Below, piece after piece: positions 1 to 10,515 of a stretch of 64,000 nucleotides of DNA. Under the pieces are notes generated by a model. The model was not told the DNA's origin. It saw nothing but the letters and a program-made list of their open reading frames with translations, and ran no database searches. The position numbers were made by a program, and so were the translations under genes. The stretch is from Prunus persica (taxonomy: Eukaryota; Streptophyta; Magnoliopsida; Rosales; Rosaceae): positions 11,886,945 to 11,950,944 of the forward strand of contig NC_034010.1 in NCBI RefSeq assembly GCF_000346465.2. Direction: 5' to 3'. Each line of letters starts with the position of its first letter. The first letter of the stretch is position 1.

Positions 1-400
1 CATGTTCTGTTGTAGTCAGTTTGCCATCAGAATTGCTTTTCTTCAATGACTTCTTATGTTTCTTTAAAGCTCAATAAAATTAATAAATGTATCTTCTTAC
101 TTGGGTTTGCAATGCTTGGGCTTCAATTTTGTGGAAAGTCATTTGCATAATGTCAATATGTTTCCTTGATGGTTTATGGTTTTAAAGTTTACTTAGATTC
201 TGAATTTGTAGCATTCTTGTATGTTAAAATGTGAAGTTAAAAGGTAAGGGTAGCTGCTGCTCGTTTGTGTTTAATAGCGTGTCACCACACAGATGGATCT
301 CCATGCTTTGTTGTAGTCAGTTTGCCATAAGATTTGCTTTTGGTCAATGGTTTCATGTGGTTCTTTAAAGCTCAAGAAAATTATTTGTTTTATGGTTCTA
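1..400. repeat. Imperfect direct duplication within an intron
   Basis: A stretch of about 80 bases at 1-80 (beginning with TTCTGTTGTAGTCAGTTTGCC) recurs at about 301-380 with scattered differences, an offset of roughly 300 bases. Both copies lie upstream of the acceptor at 534, so they appear to be inside the intron before the first visible coding exon of the ACT-domain gene. No function is evident. Confidence 0.6.
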
Positions 401-534
401 TATTTTTTTCAAGAGGAATCTTATTATAGTTAGTTTTATTTCATTGTGAATCAAATATGATTTCATTGCTGAAACACTTAGTTTATACATGATTGTTTGT
501 GCTTTGTTTTGACAACTTGTTTGTGATATTGCAG

Positions 535-1248
535 CTTGATGTTGATATAGCAACTCATATACATGTGAAGGAAGATGGGCCTAAGAGGAGGTTTGGAACA
601 TATAATTGAAACTAGCATTTAGCATTACAATTTCATTAGTTATTATGGTATTTCAATTCCTGTATTCTCGTTCACATCACATTGATTTTGGAAACAAAAA
701 TCTCCTCTTAAGCTTTCTTCACACTGGTTTCTGTTTGATTTATCATTTAACTGTGCATTATATTCTCCATATCACCAGCTTGCTTTACATTGAGACAGCA
801 GATCGACCTGGGTTGCTAGTAGAAATCATCAAAATCATTGCTGATGTTAATATCGATGTGGAATCAGCTGAGATTGATACAGAAGTATGGCCTCAACCCA
901 ATTGCTTTTTCTCTCCCTCTTTCCTTGCATTTTCCTGTGATTAACTTTCTTTCTGTCTTATAGGGCTTGGTAGCCAAAGATACATTTCATGTCAGCTACA
1001 GAGGGGCAGCGTTAAACAGTTCCTTGTCTCAGGTAATTGATTTTGGTTCTGTGCTGTCAAGCCAAATTATTGACCATTAGATAGCCAATATTTGTTGGCG
1101 GGAGCTGCTGCTTATGTGAAAATCGGGTTATGTAGTGTAAGAACCTTCTGCACTATCTTCGTTAACAATTTCTTTGAATTTGCAGGTGTTAGTGAACTGT
1201 CTACGTTACTACATCCGGAGGCCAGAAACGGATATAGATAGTTACTAA
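535..1248 (+). CDS. ACR12: ACT-domain protein, ACR11/ACR12 type (3' end of gene, partial)
   Basis: Four coding exons are visible: 535-590, 779-884, 964-1032 and 1186-1248 (stop TAA). All internal junctions are GT-AG and the frame is kept throughout (56+106, 69 and 63 nt). The spliced product begins [18 protein letters not shown], continues through the ACT-domain stretch [20 protein letters not shown] and ends in [10 protein letters not shown]. Established knowledge: plant ACR11/ACR12 proteins are chloroplast regulators with tandem ACT domains, small ligand-binding folds; ACR11 is linked to Fd-GOGAT and glutamine synthetase regulation. Here only the end of one ACT domain and the last one are seen; the transit peptide and first exons lie outside the window to the left. 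The ACR12 assignment rather than ACR11 rests on recalled similarity of the C-terminus and is less sure than the family. Confidence 0.72.
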
Positions 1249-1767
1249 TACAGCTGGAGGAACTGCTTGGACTACTTTTAGTTGTAAATCAAATTGTACC
1301 AAACAGTCAGCTCAAAGTGACTCGTCGATCAGTGAGTTTTCAAGATTTTGAGTTCATGTTCCTGCAGCATGGGATTTTTTCTGGATGAGTTTCCAGGGAT
1401 TCTCATGACTAGTACCTGAAAATTAGCAGTGAAATATGAATAATTGTAATCAAAATCCGTGTTGGATGAAAAATATTCCCCAGCATTTGTTGACTGTGTC
1501 TATAATTTTTTACATACTAGAGGGGAAATTTGGAGATTTGGAACTCAATTCACCTGTTTTAAGAACATTTGAACAATTTTTCTATACATGTAAGGTCATG
1601 TAAACTTATGAATACGTGTCTACGCTCCCCTTCTCTAGCACGCTCAATGCCTTGTTGGGTTGTGTTCAAACAGTTGAACATGAATTTCAGTTTTTTGTTT
1701 TGCTATTTTCATTTCTTGATTTTCAAAGAGACAAGAACACAATTAACTGCCAAACACATGCAAATGT
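1249..1767. other. 3' UTR and intergenic spacer
   Basis: AT-rich sequence after the ACT-domain stop codon. It probably holds the 3' UTR and polyadenylation region. The short ORFs here have no coding character that I can recognise. Confidence 0.5.
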
Positions 1768-1875
1768 TAATTTCATTATAATTTCCAAAATTCAACCTTT
1801 GTCAAACCCAAGTCATATGAATGCAAATTTCCCAAGTCTTAAACAACACAATTTGGTGCTAATTATGTCCCAAAC

Positions 1876-2783
1876 TAGGGCTCGTCAATGGGCCGGGCCG
1901 GGCTAGCTGGCCCAAATTTAATGGGTTTGGGTTGGAGCGGGTTGGGTTTAAAAGAGAAGAGATAAAATATCTGGCTGGGCTTGGCCGGGTTTTTTTAGAA
2001 AATTCAAAGCCCAAGCCCGACCCATGAGTCGGGCTTGAGAAAGCCCATTGGGCAGGGCTGGGCTAAGCCCAACGGGCCCTACTTCATTAAAAAAAAAAAA
2101 AATCATAAACTTAATCATAAAGGCATTTTAGTCCAAATTTGAGATTAAACTCACTTAATTTCAATATTTTTACATCAAACCAAATTCATAAAACACCCAA
2201 TAAAGTCACGCAACTTATAAGATTTTTCACAAAAATAATAAAATCAAGTATTATTTTTGAGGTTATTACATAATTAGATCGTAATACGTTTTAAGAAATA
2301 ATTTTAAAAAATAATAAGTATAAAAAATAAAAATAAAAATCTTTTTAAGGGATGGTATGAATAAATATGCAAATATTTGGTGATGTGTTCAAGAAAAGCA
2401 TGATTATATTTGGTAGTACGATTATGTTTCGTGGTATGATTATATTTTGTGAAGTGATATGTTGTTCATCTTATTTATATATATATATATATAATCTATA
2501 ATTGTTGAATTAATAATTGACACAAATTAATGTTTAATAATCCAATTATAAACTAGGAATGAGTAAAGAAAAGTAAATGAAATGAAACAAATTATATATG
2601 TGATTTAAGTGATATAATCCTAAACCTAAACTCTTATTTATACATAATTATATATGTATGCGAGCTTAACGGGCCGGGCCAGGCCATCTCAAAGCCCATA
2701 ACAGGCTAGGCCAGACTTTTTTTCGATGGGCCGGGCGGGCCCCCATATGGCCCATGAGCCCGAGGGCCAAATGATGAGGCCTA
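1876..2783. mobile_element. Non-autonomous hAT element with 8-bp TSD
   Basis: The left terminus TAGGGCTCGTCAATGGGCC matches the reverse complement of the right terminus, TAGGCCTCATCATTTGGCC, imperfectly. A perfect 8-bp direct repeat TCCCAAAC flanks it at 1868-1875 and 2784-2791. GC-rich subterminal stretches made of GGGCCGGGCC words enclose an AT-rich core with a TA run near 2474-2492. An 8-bp target duplication with such termini is characteristic of hAT elements. There is no transposase ORF, so it depends on a partner element. A diverged relative of its core is found in reverse at about 22.90-23.17 kb. Confidence 0.85.
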
Positions 2784-2874
2784 TCCCAAACCACCATATT
2801 ATCCACCCTTTAGCACCTAAAAAGTGATACTACTTTTTCCTTCTTCTGACCCAACAAATTATAATGTAAATTTC

Positions 2875-2980
2875 TCAGGCACACTACAAGGTGCTATAGG
2901 AGTTCGAACCTAAGACCACTGGTCTGAAGGTTAAGGCCCTTTTCCACTGAGTTAGACACTGCTTGTATTAAAAAATATAT
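2875..2980 (-). mobile_element. tRNA-derived SINE (short)
   Basis: The minus strand carries an A-box-like TAACTCAGTGG and a B-box-like GGTTCGAACTCC, spaced as in tRNA-derived SINE heads. The 17-bp sequence ATTATAATGTAAATTTC occurs directly on both sides (2858-2874 and 2981-2997) and fits a target duplication. The A-rich end lies next to the A-box side, which is unexpected for this orientation, so insertion polarity is uncertain. It is not a tRNA gene: no cloverleaf closes. Confidence 0.65.
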
Positions 2981-3155
2981 ATTATAATGTAAATTTCATT
3001 ATAATGTCCAAAGTTCAACCTTTAAAGACAAACCCAAGACGTATGAATGCAATTTTCCCAAATCTTAAAACAACATACTTAGATGCTAATTATGTCCCAA
3101 ACCACCATATGGTCCACCCCATAACACCTAGAAAGTGATGCTAGTTTTTCCTTCT

Positions 3156-3707
3156 TCTAAAGTGAAAGTACAGGAGGCACAAAAAATGCATGTTCTTGAA
3201 GAGTAGCAGTTAAAGATCAAGATAGAGGAATAAGAAATTCTAAACAATTGGGTGGTTGCTGAGAGTGGCAGCTAGGACAGTTTATTTGTGCTTAAGCTAA
3301 GACTAGGCTTTAGCAATAATGAGAGCCATAAGCACAGTCAAGCCCCACTATAACCAATTCTCCACCAGAAACAGGCAAAAAGACAAAAAAAGCAAAACAC
3401 ATGCTTGTGGAAGTGGTCATTTCCTGGCTAACTAATCCTCAATTTCACTTTATTCCCAAGCAAGGTATACTGTAAAGTACAGCACCCTCTATTATTTTAG
3501 CAACAATGGTTTGTTTTCTTATCTAGTAAATAGGCTTGAAAGTTGAGCAGTTTTGTTTGATTCCATAATTCACATCAGAGTGGTTGTATGTCTGAAATTT
3601 GAAATAGGTCCATTACATTTTGTCTGATACTTCTATAGTTTAATTTCCTTGCATCCAATTATTTGAAACACCATTTCTCCTCCTGCATTCTTGATTTTAT
3701 AACAAGG
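3156..3707. other. Intergenic region upstream of the germin-like gene
   Basis: AT-rich non-coding sequence, expected to hold the promoter and 5' leader of the germin-like gene. I could not pick a convincing TATA box or regulatory site. Confidence 0.4.
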
Positions 3708-4355
3708 ATGTGCAGAACCATGTTGTACAAAATGGTTGTTCTTTTTGTCATCCTCCTCAACAGCTATGTCACTCGGGCTTCTGATCCGGATCCAGTTCAG
3801 GACTTCTGCATAGCCAACACAGAATCTGCAAGCCATGCCAAGCAATGCAAGAACTCATCCCTTGTAACAGTAGAAGATTTTGTATATGCTGGCATTAAGG
3901 TTCCTGGAAAATTTGGTCCAACAGGGCTCTCTGCAGTTTCAGTGAACTCAAATGTCTTCCCAGGATTAAACACACTTGGCATGTCACTTGTCCGAGCTGA
4001 TTTTGAAGTTGGTGGTGTAAATGTGCCACATTTCCATCCAAGGGCCACTGAGATTGCATTTGTGCTTGAAGGAACGATTTATTCGGGTTTTGTTGATACA
4101 AATAACAAGGTTTTTGCTAAAGTGATTAAGAAGGGTGAGGTGATGGTGTTTCCAAGGGGTCTCGTGCACTTTCAAATGAATGTTGGTGATACTCCAGCAA
4201 CTATATTGGGGAGTTTTGACAGCCAAAATCCTGGATCGCAGAGAATTCCAGCTGCAATTTTCGGATCTGGGATTAAAGAAAAGCTCTTGGAGAAGGCTTT
4301 TGGAATGAGTTCTAAGGAAATTTCCAAGTTGAAAAAGAAGCTTAGTCCCCATTGA
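3708..4355 (+). CDS. Germin-like protein (secreted cupin), intronless
   Basis: Uninterrupted ORF of 215 codons from the first in-frame ATG at 3708. ATGs at 3720 and 3732 are also possible; the one at 3732 (AAAATGG) has the best context and leaves MVVLFVILLNSYVTRA as a compact signal peptide. The mature part begins SDPDPVQDFC. Germin box 1 (PHFHPRATE) supplies two His and a Glu ligand and box 2 (PRGLVHFQMNVG) the third His, so the metal site is complete. Two Cys near the N-terminus (DFC, KQC) can form the family's disulfide. Established: germin-like proteins are glycosylated, usually hexameric apoplastic cupins; some have oxalate oxidase or superoxide dismutase activity, which cannot be told from this sequence. 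Length is normal and there is no lesion. The gene faces the ACT-domain gene's downstream spacer and lies opposite in strand to the TBL gene. Confidence 0.93.
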   Translation: MCRTMLYKMVVLFVILLNSYVTRASDPDPVQDFCIANTESASHAKQCKNSSLVTVEDFVYAGIKVPGKFGPTGLSAVSVNSNVFPGLNTLGMSLVRADFEVGGVNVPHFHPRATEIAFVLEGTIYSGFVDTNNKVFAKVIKKGEVMVFPRGLVHFQMNVGDTPATILGSFDSQNPGSQRIPAAIFGSGIKEKLLEKAFGMSSKEISKLKKKLSPH

Positions 4356-5558
4356 TACAGCTAGAAGGGTGCTTTCTTTTTACCTTGTTTTATTAATTTG
4401 TATGTTTGCATATTTTATGAGCAAATTAGATTGCTGAAATATATGAGTCTAAATAATATATATTTACAGGCCAAATTTCTTAGCCATTGAACTGCAACGT
4501 GTATCCTAATCAGTAGGATAAATTTTGCTGGTGAGGAGATGGTGGGCAGAGTGCAATGCAAAAAAGTCTTCTTTGGCATCAGTTTTCTTTACTGTATCCA
4601 GAAATTGCCTCTACTTACCTGCTAAATCCTTCCAATATTGGTTTTATTCTTTTTTATTTGCAAACCAACAGAGGGAAGAAAAATAAAAAAAAGAATTTTA
4701 CTTGCTTCTAAATCCATAATCAACATGCTGTTACGAAATTTTTTTAAGTTCTAGCCATTTTTCCTTATATTTAGATAATAAAAAAAGGAAATAAAAAAAG
4801 AGAGGTACATTTTGATTTAAAATACTCAATGAAAATTTGAACAACTTGATCATAACATTAAATTCAAACAGTCTGCCTGTTCTTGATTTTTGCATGGTTT
4901 TTCAATTTTTCCTAATTTCCATACCTGGGATTATGCAATCAGCATCTAAAATGCACAAAGCTGAGTAGCATTGTAAAAGTTCACTGCTCAAACAAGCTTC
5001 ATTGTATTTCCTATTGCTGTGCTAATTAGTGAATGCTCTAGTGTTGTCAGAAAATGAGGTTTCATTTCAGCTTATCTTTGTCCATTTTCTTGAGCTTCTA
5101 CCTTCTGTGGTATTATCTCTTACAGCAAAGACAATGGAAAGAAGTGCTAACTATTACCAGACATCATCATTCAAGAAGGTCATGCACTCATGGCTAAGAG
5201 TGAAGATCATGTCTTTTGCTTTTTCTAAAAACTGTGGTTCCTCAACCTTTATAATTATAGCTGCATGCTTACCTGCCCCAAGGAGTCATATTTTGAATGC
5301 TGAAGCTAAAAAAAGCTTTATAGCATCTTCTCTGATAACTAATTTAAGAAGCAAAGACTGCAACGTGAGACACATAGATGAGTGCAAAGAGACTTTGCTA
5401 CCTCACATAATATCACCATCTCACATTGTTGCAGCAGAACATCACCACACAGCATCATGACTTATCATTACAAACTTCAATATGCAGGGAAAAAAAAAGA
5501 AAAAAAAAAAAGAGTTACTCTGACGAACTTTACCTAGAAGTTCATATTAAAGTCATAC
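4356..5558. other. 3' spacer between germin-like and TBL genes
   Basis: AT-rich sequence with A-rich runs at about 4675-4800 and 5488-5512. It probably holds the 3' UTRs of the converging germin-like (+) and TBL (-) genes. A 143-codon ORF at 5029-5460 has no recognisable domain and is not supported as a gene. Confidence 0.45.
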
Positions 5559-7207
5559 TCAGAGCAAGGCACTCAGAATCTCATTCCAACTATCAGGCAC
5601 CCCAGGTAGGCACCAGTGGCTGCAGTCAGAGGAAAAGTCCCTCGGGTGCTGCCTCTCTTCCTGGCCCATTGCCCTTCTGTACACAGAAGGGTGCCCGTCT
5701 CTTCGAAAAGCTGACATTGTAGTTATGTCCTGAAGATATACTGGAAATCTCATCTTTCTCAATACACCTTGCAATACTAGCAATGGTTCAGGAACATGTT
5801 GGTGACTGAAATAAGCTAGAGGCTGCTTCTGATTATAGCATCTCCAACCATTCTCTCTGCCCAACAGAAAGAAAAACATTGAAGTATAGAGAAATGGTCA
5901 GAGTTAGAATTTCATAATGCATTAGAGATTGTATCTTACCTGTTATGCCTAGGTGACATGCTTCGAAAAATTACTCGGGTTTTACGAGGGTCTAGGTTTA
6001 AATCAACCCATTTAGCCCATGTAGTGAGTCCTTTTTGGTATGCGACCATTGGGTTCATATTTGTATAGAGAGAGTGTCCCTCCATGTAATAATCCCACCT
6101 GAAAGTAGTTAGAATAACTCTCAATTATGATCACAAGGACATCCACAATACTACCACTTCTGGAAACAAAGGAAATGATGAAAGGTCAATGTGAATTTTC
6201 TCTTACGAACTCGATTGATCAGAATGAGTCCACCAGTGAGCAGAATCAAACACAAGAACATCAACTCCTCTCCAATACTTTGCATTCTCTTCTATCAAGT
6301 CCAAATGCAAAATTCTCTTCTTTTCAGCTCCTTTGTTCAATTCTACTAGGAGTGGAGCCCATGAAAACTCAATTGATGTCTCAAAGTCCTGTATATGAGA
6401 ACATTTACTACTGATGTCAATGTAAGAACAAGGATCGAATTTAATCCTGGATTAAAAAATAAAATCGTACCATTGCATGGAATGCCATGGAAGGACCATT
6501 GTAGGTCACTCTCTTTCGACCAGTTGGAACAACTCCTTGTACCAAGCAGACTAGAGACTCCCACTGATTCCTCATTATAGAATCACCCACCAGCATTATC
6601 CTTTTCCTTCTCATTTTTCCAAGAAATTTCAATGCATCAAACCTGTATATCAAAAAAACAAAGAAATAACTACCAAAACCTTTTCATAGCATCCATTTCA
6701 CAGAAGGTTCATATCTTGTAATGTAAAATGAACAGCTCTAGCATATACGTGGATTGGGCAAGTTGGTTAAGACAATGTGGCGGCTCCTTGTACCCGATTA
6801 GAGTAGTTTAAATGATCACTTTGTCAAAAAAAGAAAAAAGAAAAAAGGTAACAGCTCCAAGTTTAAATTGAGGAGTACCTAGGAATGGAGCAGCTGTTTG
6901 GCTTCCACCTCCACTTTTCGTAGTCAGAATCCGGCCTTCCATTTTTCTGACAAGTCACTGCAGTGCTCAGATATGGACAACCAGAGTCATAGAGAGGATA
7001 CGATTGATCGTAAACCCACTTGCCAACCGAAAAATCACATCTGCTCCTTGAATTTTGTTGGCTCTGAACCATGTTAACTTCATCATCTTCATCATTAAGC
7101 CAAGAGTCATCCTCCAGCTCAAAATCTGATGACTTCCCAAGAGAGAAGCACAGAAAGACAATGAAGATGCTAAAGAGGAAGATGAGTTGAAGCTTTGTTT
7201 TCATCAT
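5559..7207 (-). CDS. Trichome birefringence-like protein, cell-wall polysaccharide O-acetyltransferase
   Basis: Five exons on the minus strand: 7207-6879, 6642-6471, 6388-6207, 6098-5940 and 5856-5559. Every junction is GT-AG, and the total of 1140 nt gives 379 residues plus stop, normal for the family. The start MMKTKLQL precedes a hydrophobic membrane anchor (LIFLFSIFIVFLCFSLG), as in Golgi type II proteins. Then follow the PMR5N region (CDFSVGKWVYDQSYPLYDS), the GDS motif (MLVGDSIMRNQW) and the C-terminal DxxH motif (DCSHWCLPGVPDSWNEIL), which together form the esterase-like Ser-Asp-His active site. Established: TBL proteins acetylate xylan, mannan or pectins. The sequence around GDSIMRNQWESLVCLVQ recalls the TBL36 subgroup, but the exact member and substrate are not certain. 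No lesion was seen. Confidence 0.93.
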
Positions 7208-8036
7208 TTGAAGCCAAAGGAGATAGCTGAATTGGAGTAGTGAAACTAAGGGTCCCAAAGAAGAAGCATTTTGTAAGCTGCAATGGCCTTATGATGAAAT
7301 TGTTGTGTCAAGGCATGACTTGCGGTGTGGTGGACCATATGCATGCAATGTTCTTTCTACTCATTGCCATTAATGTTTCTTTTTCTTTTTCACTGTTGTG
7401 GAGAGGTTGGGGGTGGTGGAAAGTGGAAACAAGGGATAAAAAGTGAGAAATTTGATCACCGTGACTCACGGATGTGTAGGCCATGCACATCATTGGTAAT
7501 GTTTTTCAAACGTCAAAAAGGTTAAAGAGATCTTTAGACCAGTTAATTGTCTGAAAATTAAGGAGAGTTGCACCAATTAATTAACAGAAAATGATGTATG
7601 TTCTTTTGCTAAATACTCTAGCTGTTGTTAGAATGCTATATTAGGTATCAATTATACAGTTGGGAAAAAAATTTGGAAAGTTGAAACTGGTCTAAACACT
7701 GGTTTGGTTCCGCTTTTTGGGAGAAAATATGGTTGAGACATCTAGTGCATAATCCAGGAGGTTTTCACAATTTGAATCAATATGGTCACGATGACTATGA
7801 TTCAAAATATAATGACGACGGCAATGTTTGTTGGCCAAACTATGACTATTATTCTGAATAATAATAACAACAACAATAATAATAGATATGGCTACAAGAA
7901 ATTTGTTTAAATATGATGTAAATAATTATTCAAGTAGCAAAAATAACCAACCATAAGCCGAATTTTGGCTATGAATATGAGCAAAATTTAAGCAAAAATG
8001 ATGTTCTACTTGAGATTTGCAAAGCCTTTTTAAAGT
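7208..8036. other. Upstream region of the TBL gene and spacer
   Basis: This includes the presumed TBL promoter (transcription leftward) and AT-rich spacer with AAT/CAA-rich runs near 7855-7885. No gene or element boundary could be recognised. Confidence 0.4.
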
Positions 8037-8108
8037 GTAAACTCCGTGTTTTGCTAGTGTGTGTTGAGTCTTACACTGGTAAAATGTTGGTCAATATGCA
8101 CTTCATAA

Positions 8109-8747
8109 GAGCATCCATAATAGGCTCTCTAGATCACCTTCTTAGACAAATTTTAGGGAGGAATTGGAAAAATACAACTTCAACCATGTTCCTTATTCAT
8201 CTCCTAAAATAAGGAGACCTCTAAGAGCTCCTAAATCTAAGGAGAGAGAAAGCACTCCTAGTGGCTCCCTATAATCTAATGTTGCTTTATTTTATGAGTA
8301 TTTTAAACCCTTATTTAATACTAACTATTTTTTATAAGTCACTTTTGATCCATATAGTTTGGAACTTCAACCACTTTTGACCATGTAGTTTCGTATTTGT
8401 ATCATTAAAGAATTTGACGAAATTGCCCCATGCATCGTTAAAGAATTTAACAAGAATACTAAGATGTCCTTGAATTGCTACACATATGAAACTACAATGG
8501 CAAAATTGACGGAATTGAAACTATATGGTCAAAAGTGGTTTAGGTACCAAATTACAGGGACCAAAAGTGCCATTTGGCCTATTTTTTAATAGAGATGGAC
8601 CGATTAAAAAAGAGTTATAGCATTTATGACTCCCTAAACTAAAGAGCATGATTGGAGTTTAGATTTAATAAAGAACTCTTAAAATAGCTTTTATATATTT
8701 TAAGCTAAATTTTAACTAAAAAATAGAGAGTATGATTGTGGATGTTC
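8109..8747. mobile_element. PIF/Harbinger-like MITE
   Basis: The termini GAGCATCCATAATAGG and, on the other strand, GAACATCCACAATCAT form an imperfect inverted repeat, flanked by TAA on both sides (8106-8108 and 8748-8750), the target preferred by Harbinger elements. It has no ORF. A second, smaller element is inserted within it. Confidence 0.65.
8335..8579. mobile_element. MULE-type MITE nested in the Harbinger-like MITE
   Basis: An imperfect inverted repeat (CACTTTTGATCCATATAGTTTGG near the left end; CACTTTTGGTCCCTGTAATTTGG reading in from the right) is flanked by a perfect 9-bp direct repeat TATTTTTTA (8326-8334 and 8580-8588). A 9-bp duplication is typical of Mutator-like elements. Because the repeat is T-rich, chance agreement is possible, but the inverted arms of about 60 bases are clear. 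Confidence 0.65.
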
Positions 8748-9178
8748 TAAGTGATTACAGACTCATCAGTGCCATCAGTCCTTCTGGGTTATAACAGAGC
8801 AGTGGCATGCGCTTCCATGTGTTTTGAAAAATGATAAAATGTGGGCTCGAGGGCACATGTGTGGATCTGACTGTGGGCCCTAATGATGACGTCAAGCATT
8901 TAAGTGGGAGAGAATGTAACACCCCAAGTTCTGTTGGTGTGTGTTGAGTCCCACACTGGTAAATTACTGGGTCGATCTGGACTTTATAAGCAAATTACAA
9001 GAGGAGCCTCATTAGTGACTAGTCTTGTGATATAGCACTAAGGTGGCGTGGCGTGGGCTTCCCTAGCTTTGATAGAAAAGTATATACAGAAGGTTGTATT
9101 CGAGAGCAACTATACTACTCATAACCCTTGAGAACAATTGCAATCGTCTTATGCTTATTAAACGAAAAGAAAAATTAA

Positions 9179-9488
9179 CACTAACCTGGCCTTGATCAAG
9201 CACGAAGAAGTTGTCTTGGCGGCTATCTGAAAACTGGCCATCTCATTCTTCACCTACTAGGGAAAATTTCATTGGCCAAAAGGAGAAGGATGAAGAAAAT
9301 TTCAAGCCGATTATAAAAAAATTGACAAGAGCTCAAGTTGCCCCATGAATATTTTGATGAAGAAGTCAAACAAAACATGGTCAAGCAAGGCCGAGAAATG
9401 GCCTCAAGTGAAGAAACCAAGGAAGTTGACATGGTTTTTACCCATAAAGCCGATTTGTGGAGTCAAAATTGGATGTACTGTTAGATTT
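9179..9488. other. Unassigned spacer
   Basis: No element border, RNA gene or conserved coding pattern was recognised. It resembles degraded internal retroelement sequence but cannot be assigned. Confidence 0.3.
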
Positions 9489-9578
9489 GAAGGTAGCTCA
9501 GTGGAAAAGGGCTTTAATTTGAATATAAGTGATCTCAAGTTCGAATCCCCATGACACATGACACTTTGGGTAGTGTGT
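9489..9578 (+). mobile_element. tRNA-derived SINE fragment
   Basis: An A-box-like TAGCTCAGTGG and a B-box-like AAGTTCGAATCCCC lie about 40 bases apart. AACTCAGTGGAAAAGGGC-type wording is shared with the SINE at 2875-2980, so they may be one family. It ends at the hAT-like element that begins at about 9579. Confidence 0.55.
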
Positions 9579-10312
9579 AGACCTGTCAATGGATCGGATT
9601 TTGATCCGAATCCGATACAAATCCGGTGTAATTAATAGGAGATGGATTGGACTTCTCCATCCGATAATATAATTGGGAGCATTTTTGCTCACCACTTTAA
9701 TCAAAGGTGTAGCCTCATCACTCTTTTAAAAACTTGACACATGTCTATAAGTCTAATAATAATTAACCTTTTGTTTTTTATTTTTATTTTATAACATTAT
9801 TTTGAAAGAGAAAAACTTAATAGTTCTTTTAATAAAATTAAAAATTGAAAACTAATTATTAAAAACAAAAAAACAAAAACCCAACAACACCCCGGATGCC
9901 CCCCCCCCCCCCACACCCCACCCCAGCGGCGACAACACCTCCTCGCCGCTAGAAACACCTCATTTTATACGTATTCAATGATTTTCTCTTTACGTGAACT
10001 CTGGCAAATCCAAAACTTATGCTCAGCTCTACCCTCAATCTCCAGGTAACCTCAATCAAATTACCTCTCGATTATGGAGCAAACATCCACCAATAGAATG
10101 AGTTCACAGTCTCACCCAATTACCAAAAGGAATTTTCAATTTTGATGCTTTAAAAAGGTTCAACCAGCCACTCACCAATTAGGTATTTTGCAGAGGTTTG
10201 AATTTGCTCAATCTCTGCAAAACCCAACATTTTCTATCTCCAAAACCCTAAAACCCTTTTGCCCCAAATCTCCCGCCCAAGTCTCCATTCTCAATCTTTA
10301 CCAACCTTAACC

Positions 10313-10515
10313 ATCCATTGCGGTCCGCGTGAAATCCGAGTTCGAATTGATTCTATAAAGAGTACCCAGAAAATCACTGATTCTATAAAGAGTACCCAGA
10401 AAATCACTGAAGCCATGAAGCTCGTCGAGTCTGCCAGGTCGAAGATCCCAAGAAGCAGTCATCAATGACCAACCTTTTGCCGAGACCGTCGTGGAGGTCC
10501 TATATGACATCAATG
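10313..10515 (+). pseudogene. ATPC1: Captured fragment of chloroplast ATP synthase gamma subunit
   Basis: One frame encodes IHCGPREIRVRIDSIKSTQKIT and, after a tandem duplication, EAMKLVESAR. A second frame continues with SQEAVINDQPFAETVVEVLY and ends DINE. This follows the N-terminal helix of the mature chloroplast gamma chain (family pattern RIDSVKNTQKITEAMKLV, then QEAVV...FAETLVEVLY). The mitochondrial gamma differs at these positions. The fragment has a one-base frameshift near 10440 and a 30-base tandem duplication; the rest of the protein, including the regulatory cysteines, is missing. No intron is visible across the fragment. It cannot make a functional gamma subunit. Confidence 0.85.
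10351..10410 (+). repeat. Perfect 30-bp tandem duplication in the ATPC1 fragment
   Basis: The 30 bases starting TTCTATAAAGAGTACCC occur twice head-to-tail with no difference (10351-10380 and 10381-10410), duplicating DSIKSTQKIT in frame. Perfect identity indicates a recent event after capture. Confidence 0.95.

Larger units (their letters stand above)
1768..3155. repeat. Tandemly duplicated host segment, left copy interrupted by a hAT element
   Basis: The sequence at 1768-1875 plus 2784-2850 (ATTTCATTATAATTTCC..., CCAAACCACCATATTATCC...) is repeated without interruption at 2990-3155 (ATTTCATTATAATGTCC..., CCAAACCACCATATGGTCC...). The right copy therefore shows the site as it was before the hAT element inserted in the left copy. 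The copies differ at scattered positions, so the duplication is not very recent. Confidence 0.8.
8037..9178 (+). mobile_element. Possible TRIM-like LTR element with interrupted 5' LTR
   Basis: A diverged direct repeat is seen: 8039-8106 (TGTAAACTCC...GTGTGTTGAGTCTTACACTGG) and 8916-8995 (TGTAACACCCC...GTGTGTTGAGTCCCACACTGG). Similarity appears to resume after 8750. A purine-rich run AAGTGGGAGAGAA directly precedes the second copy, like a polypurine tract before a 3' LTR. I infer a short LTR element whose left LTR was split by the MITE at 8109-8747. No primer binding site or target duplication was found, and the right end (about 9178) is a guess. Confidence 0.4.

Noticed and set aside
606..944. 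112-codon ORF overlapping the ACT-domain gene
   Set aside because: It runs from intron into the exon at 779-884 and reads past the donor at 885; splicing explains the conserved part better.
2875..2980. Possible tRNA gene
   Set aside because: It has A- and B-box-like sequence but no closing cloverleaf, and it has SINE-like flanking repeats. The same holds for 9489-9578 and 11056-11231.
5029..5460. 143-codon ORF between germin-like and TBL genes
   Set aside because: No domain, no splice pattern, low-complexity neighbours; likely chance or 3' UTR.
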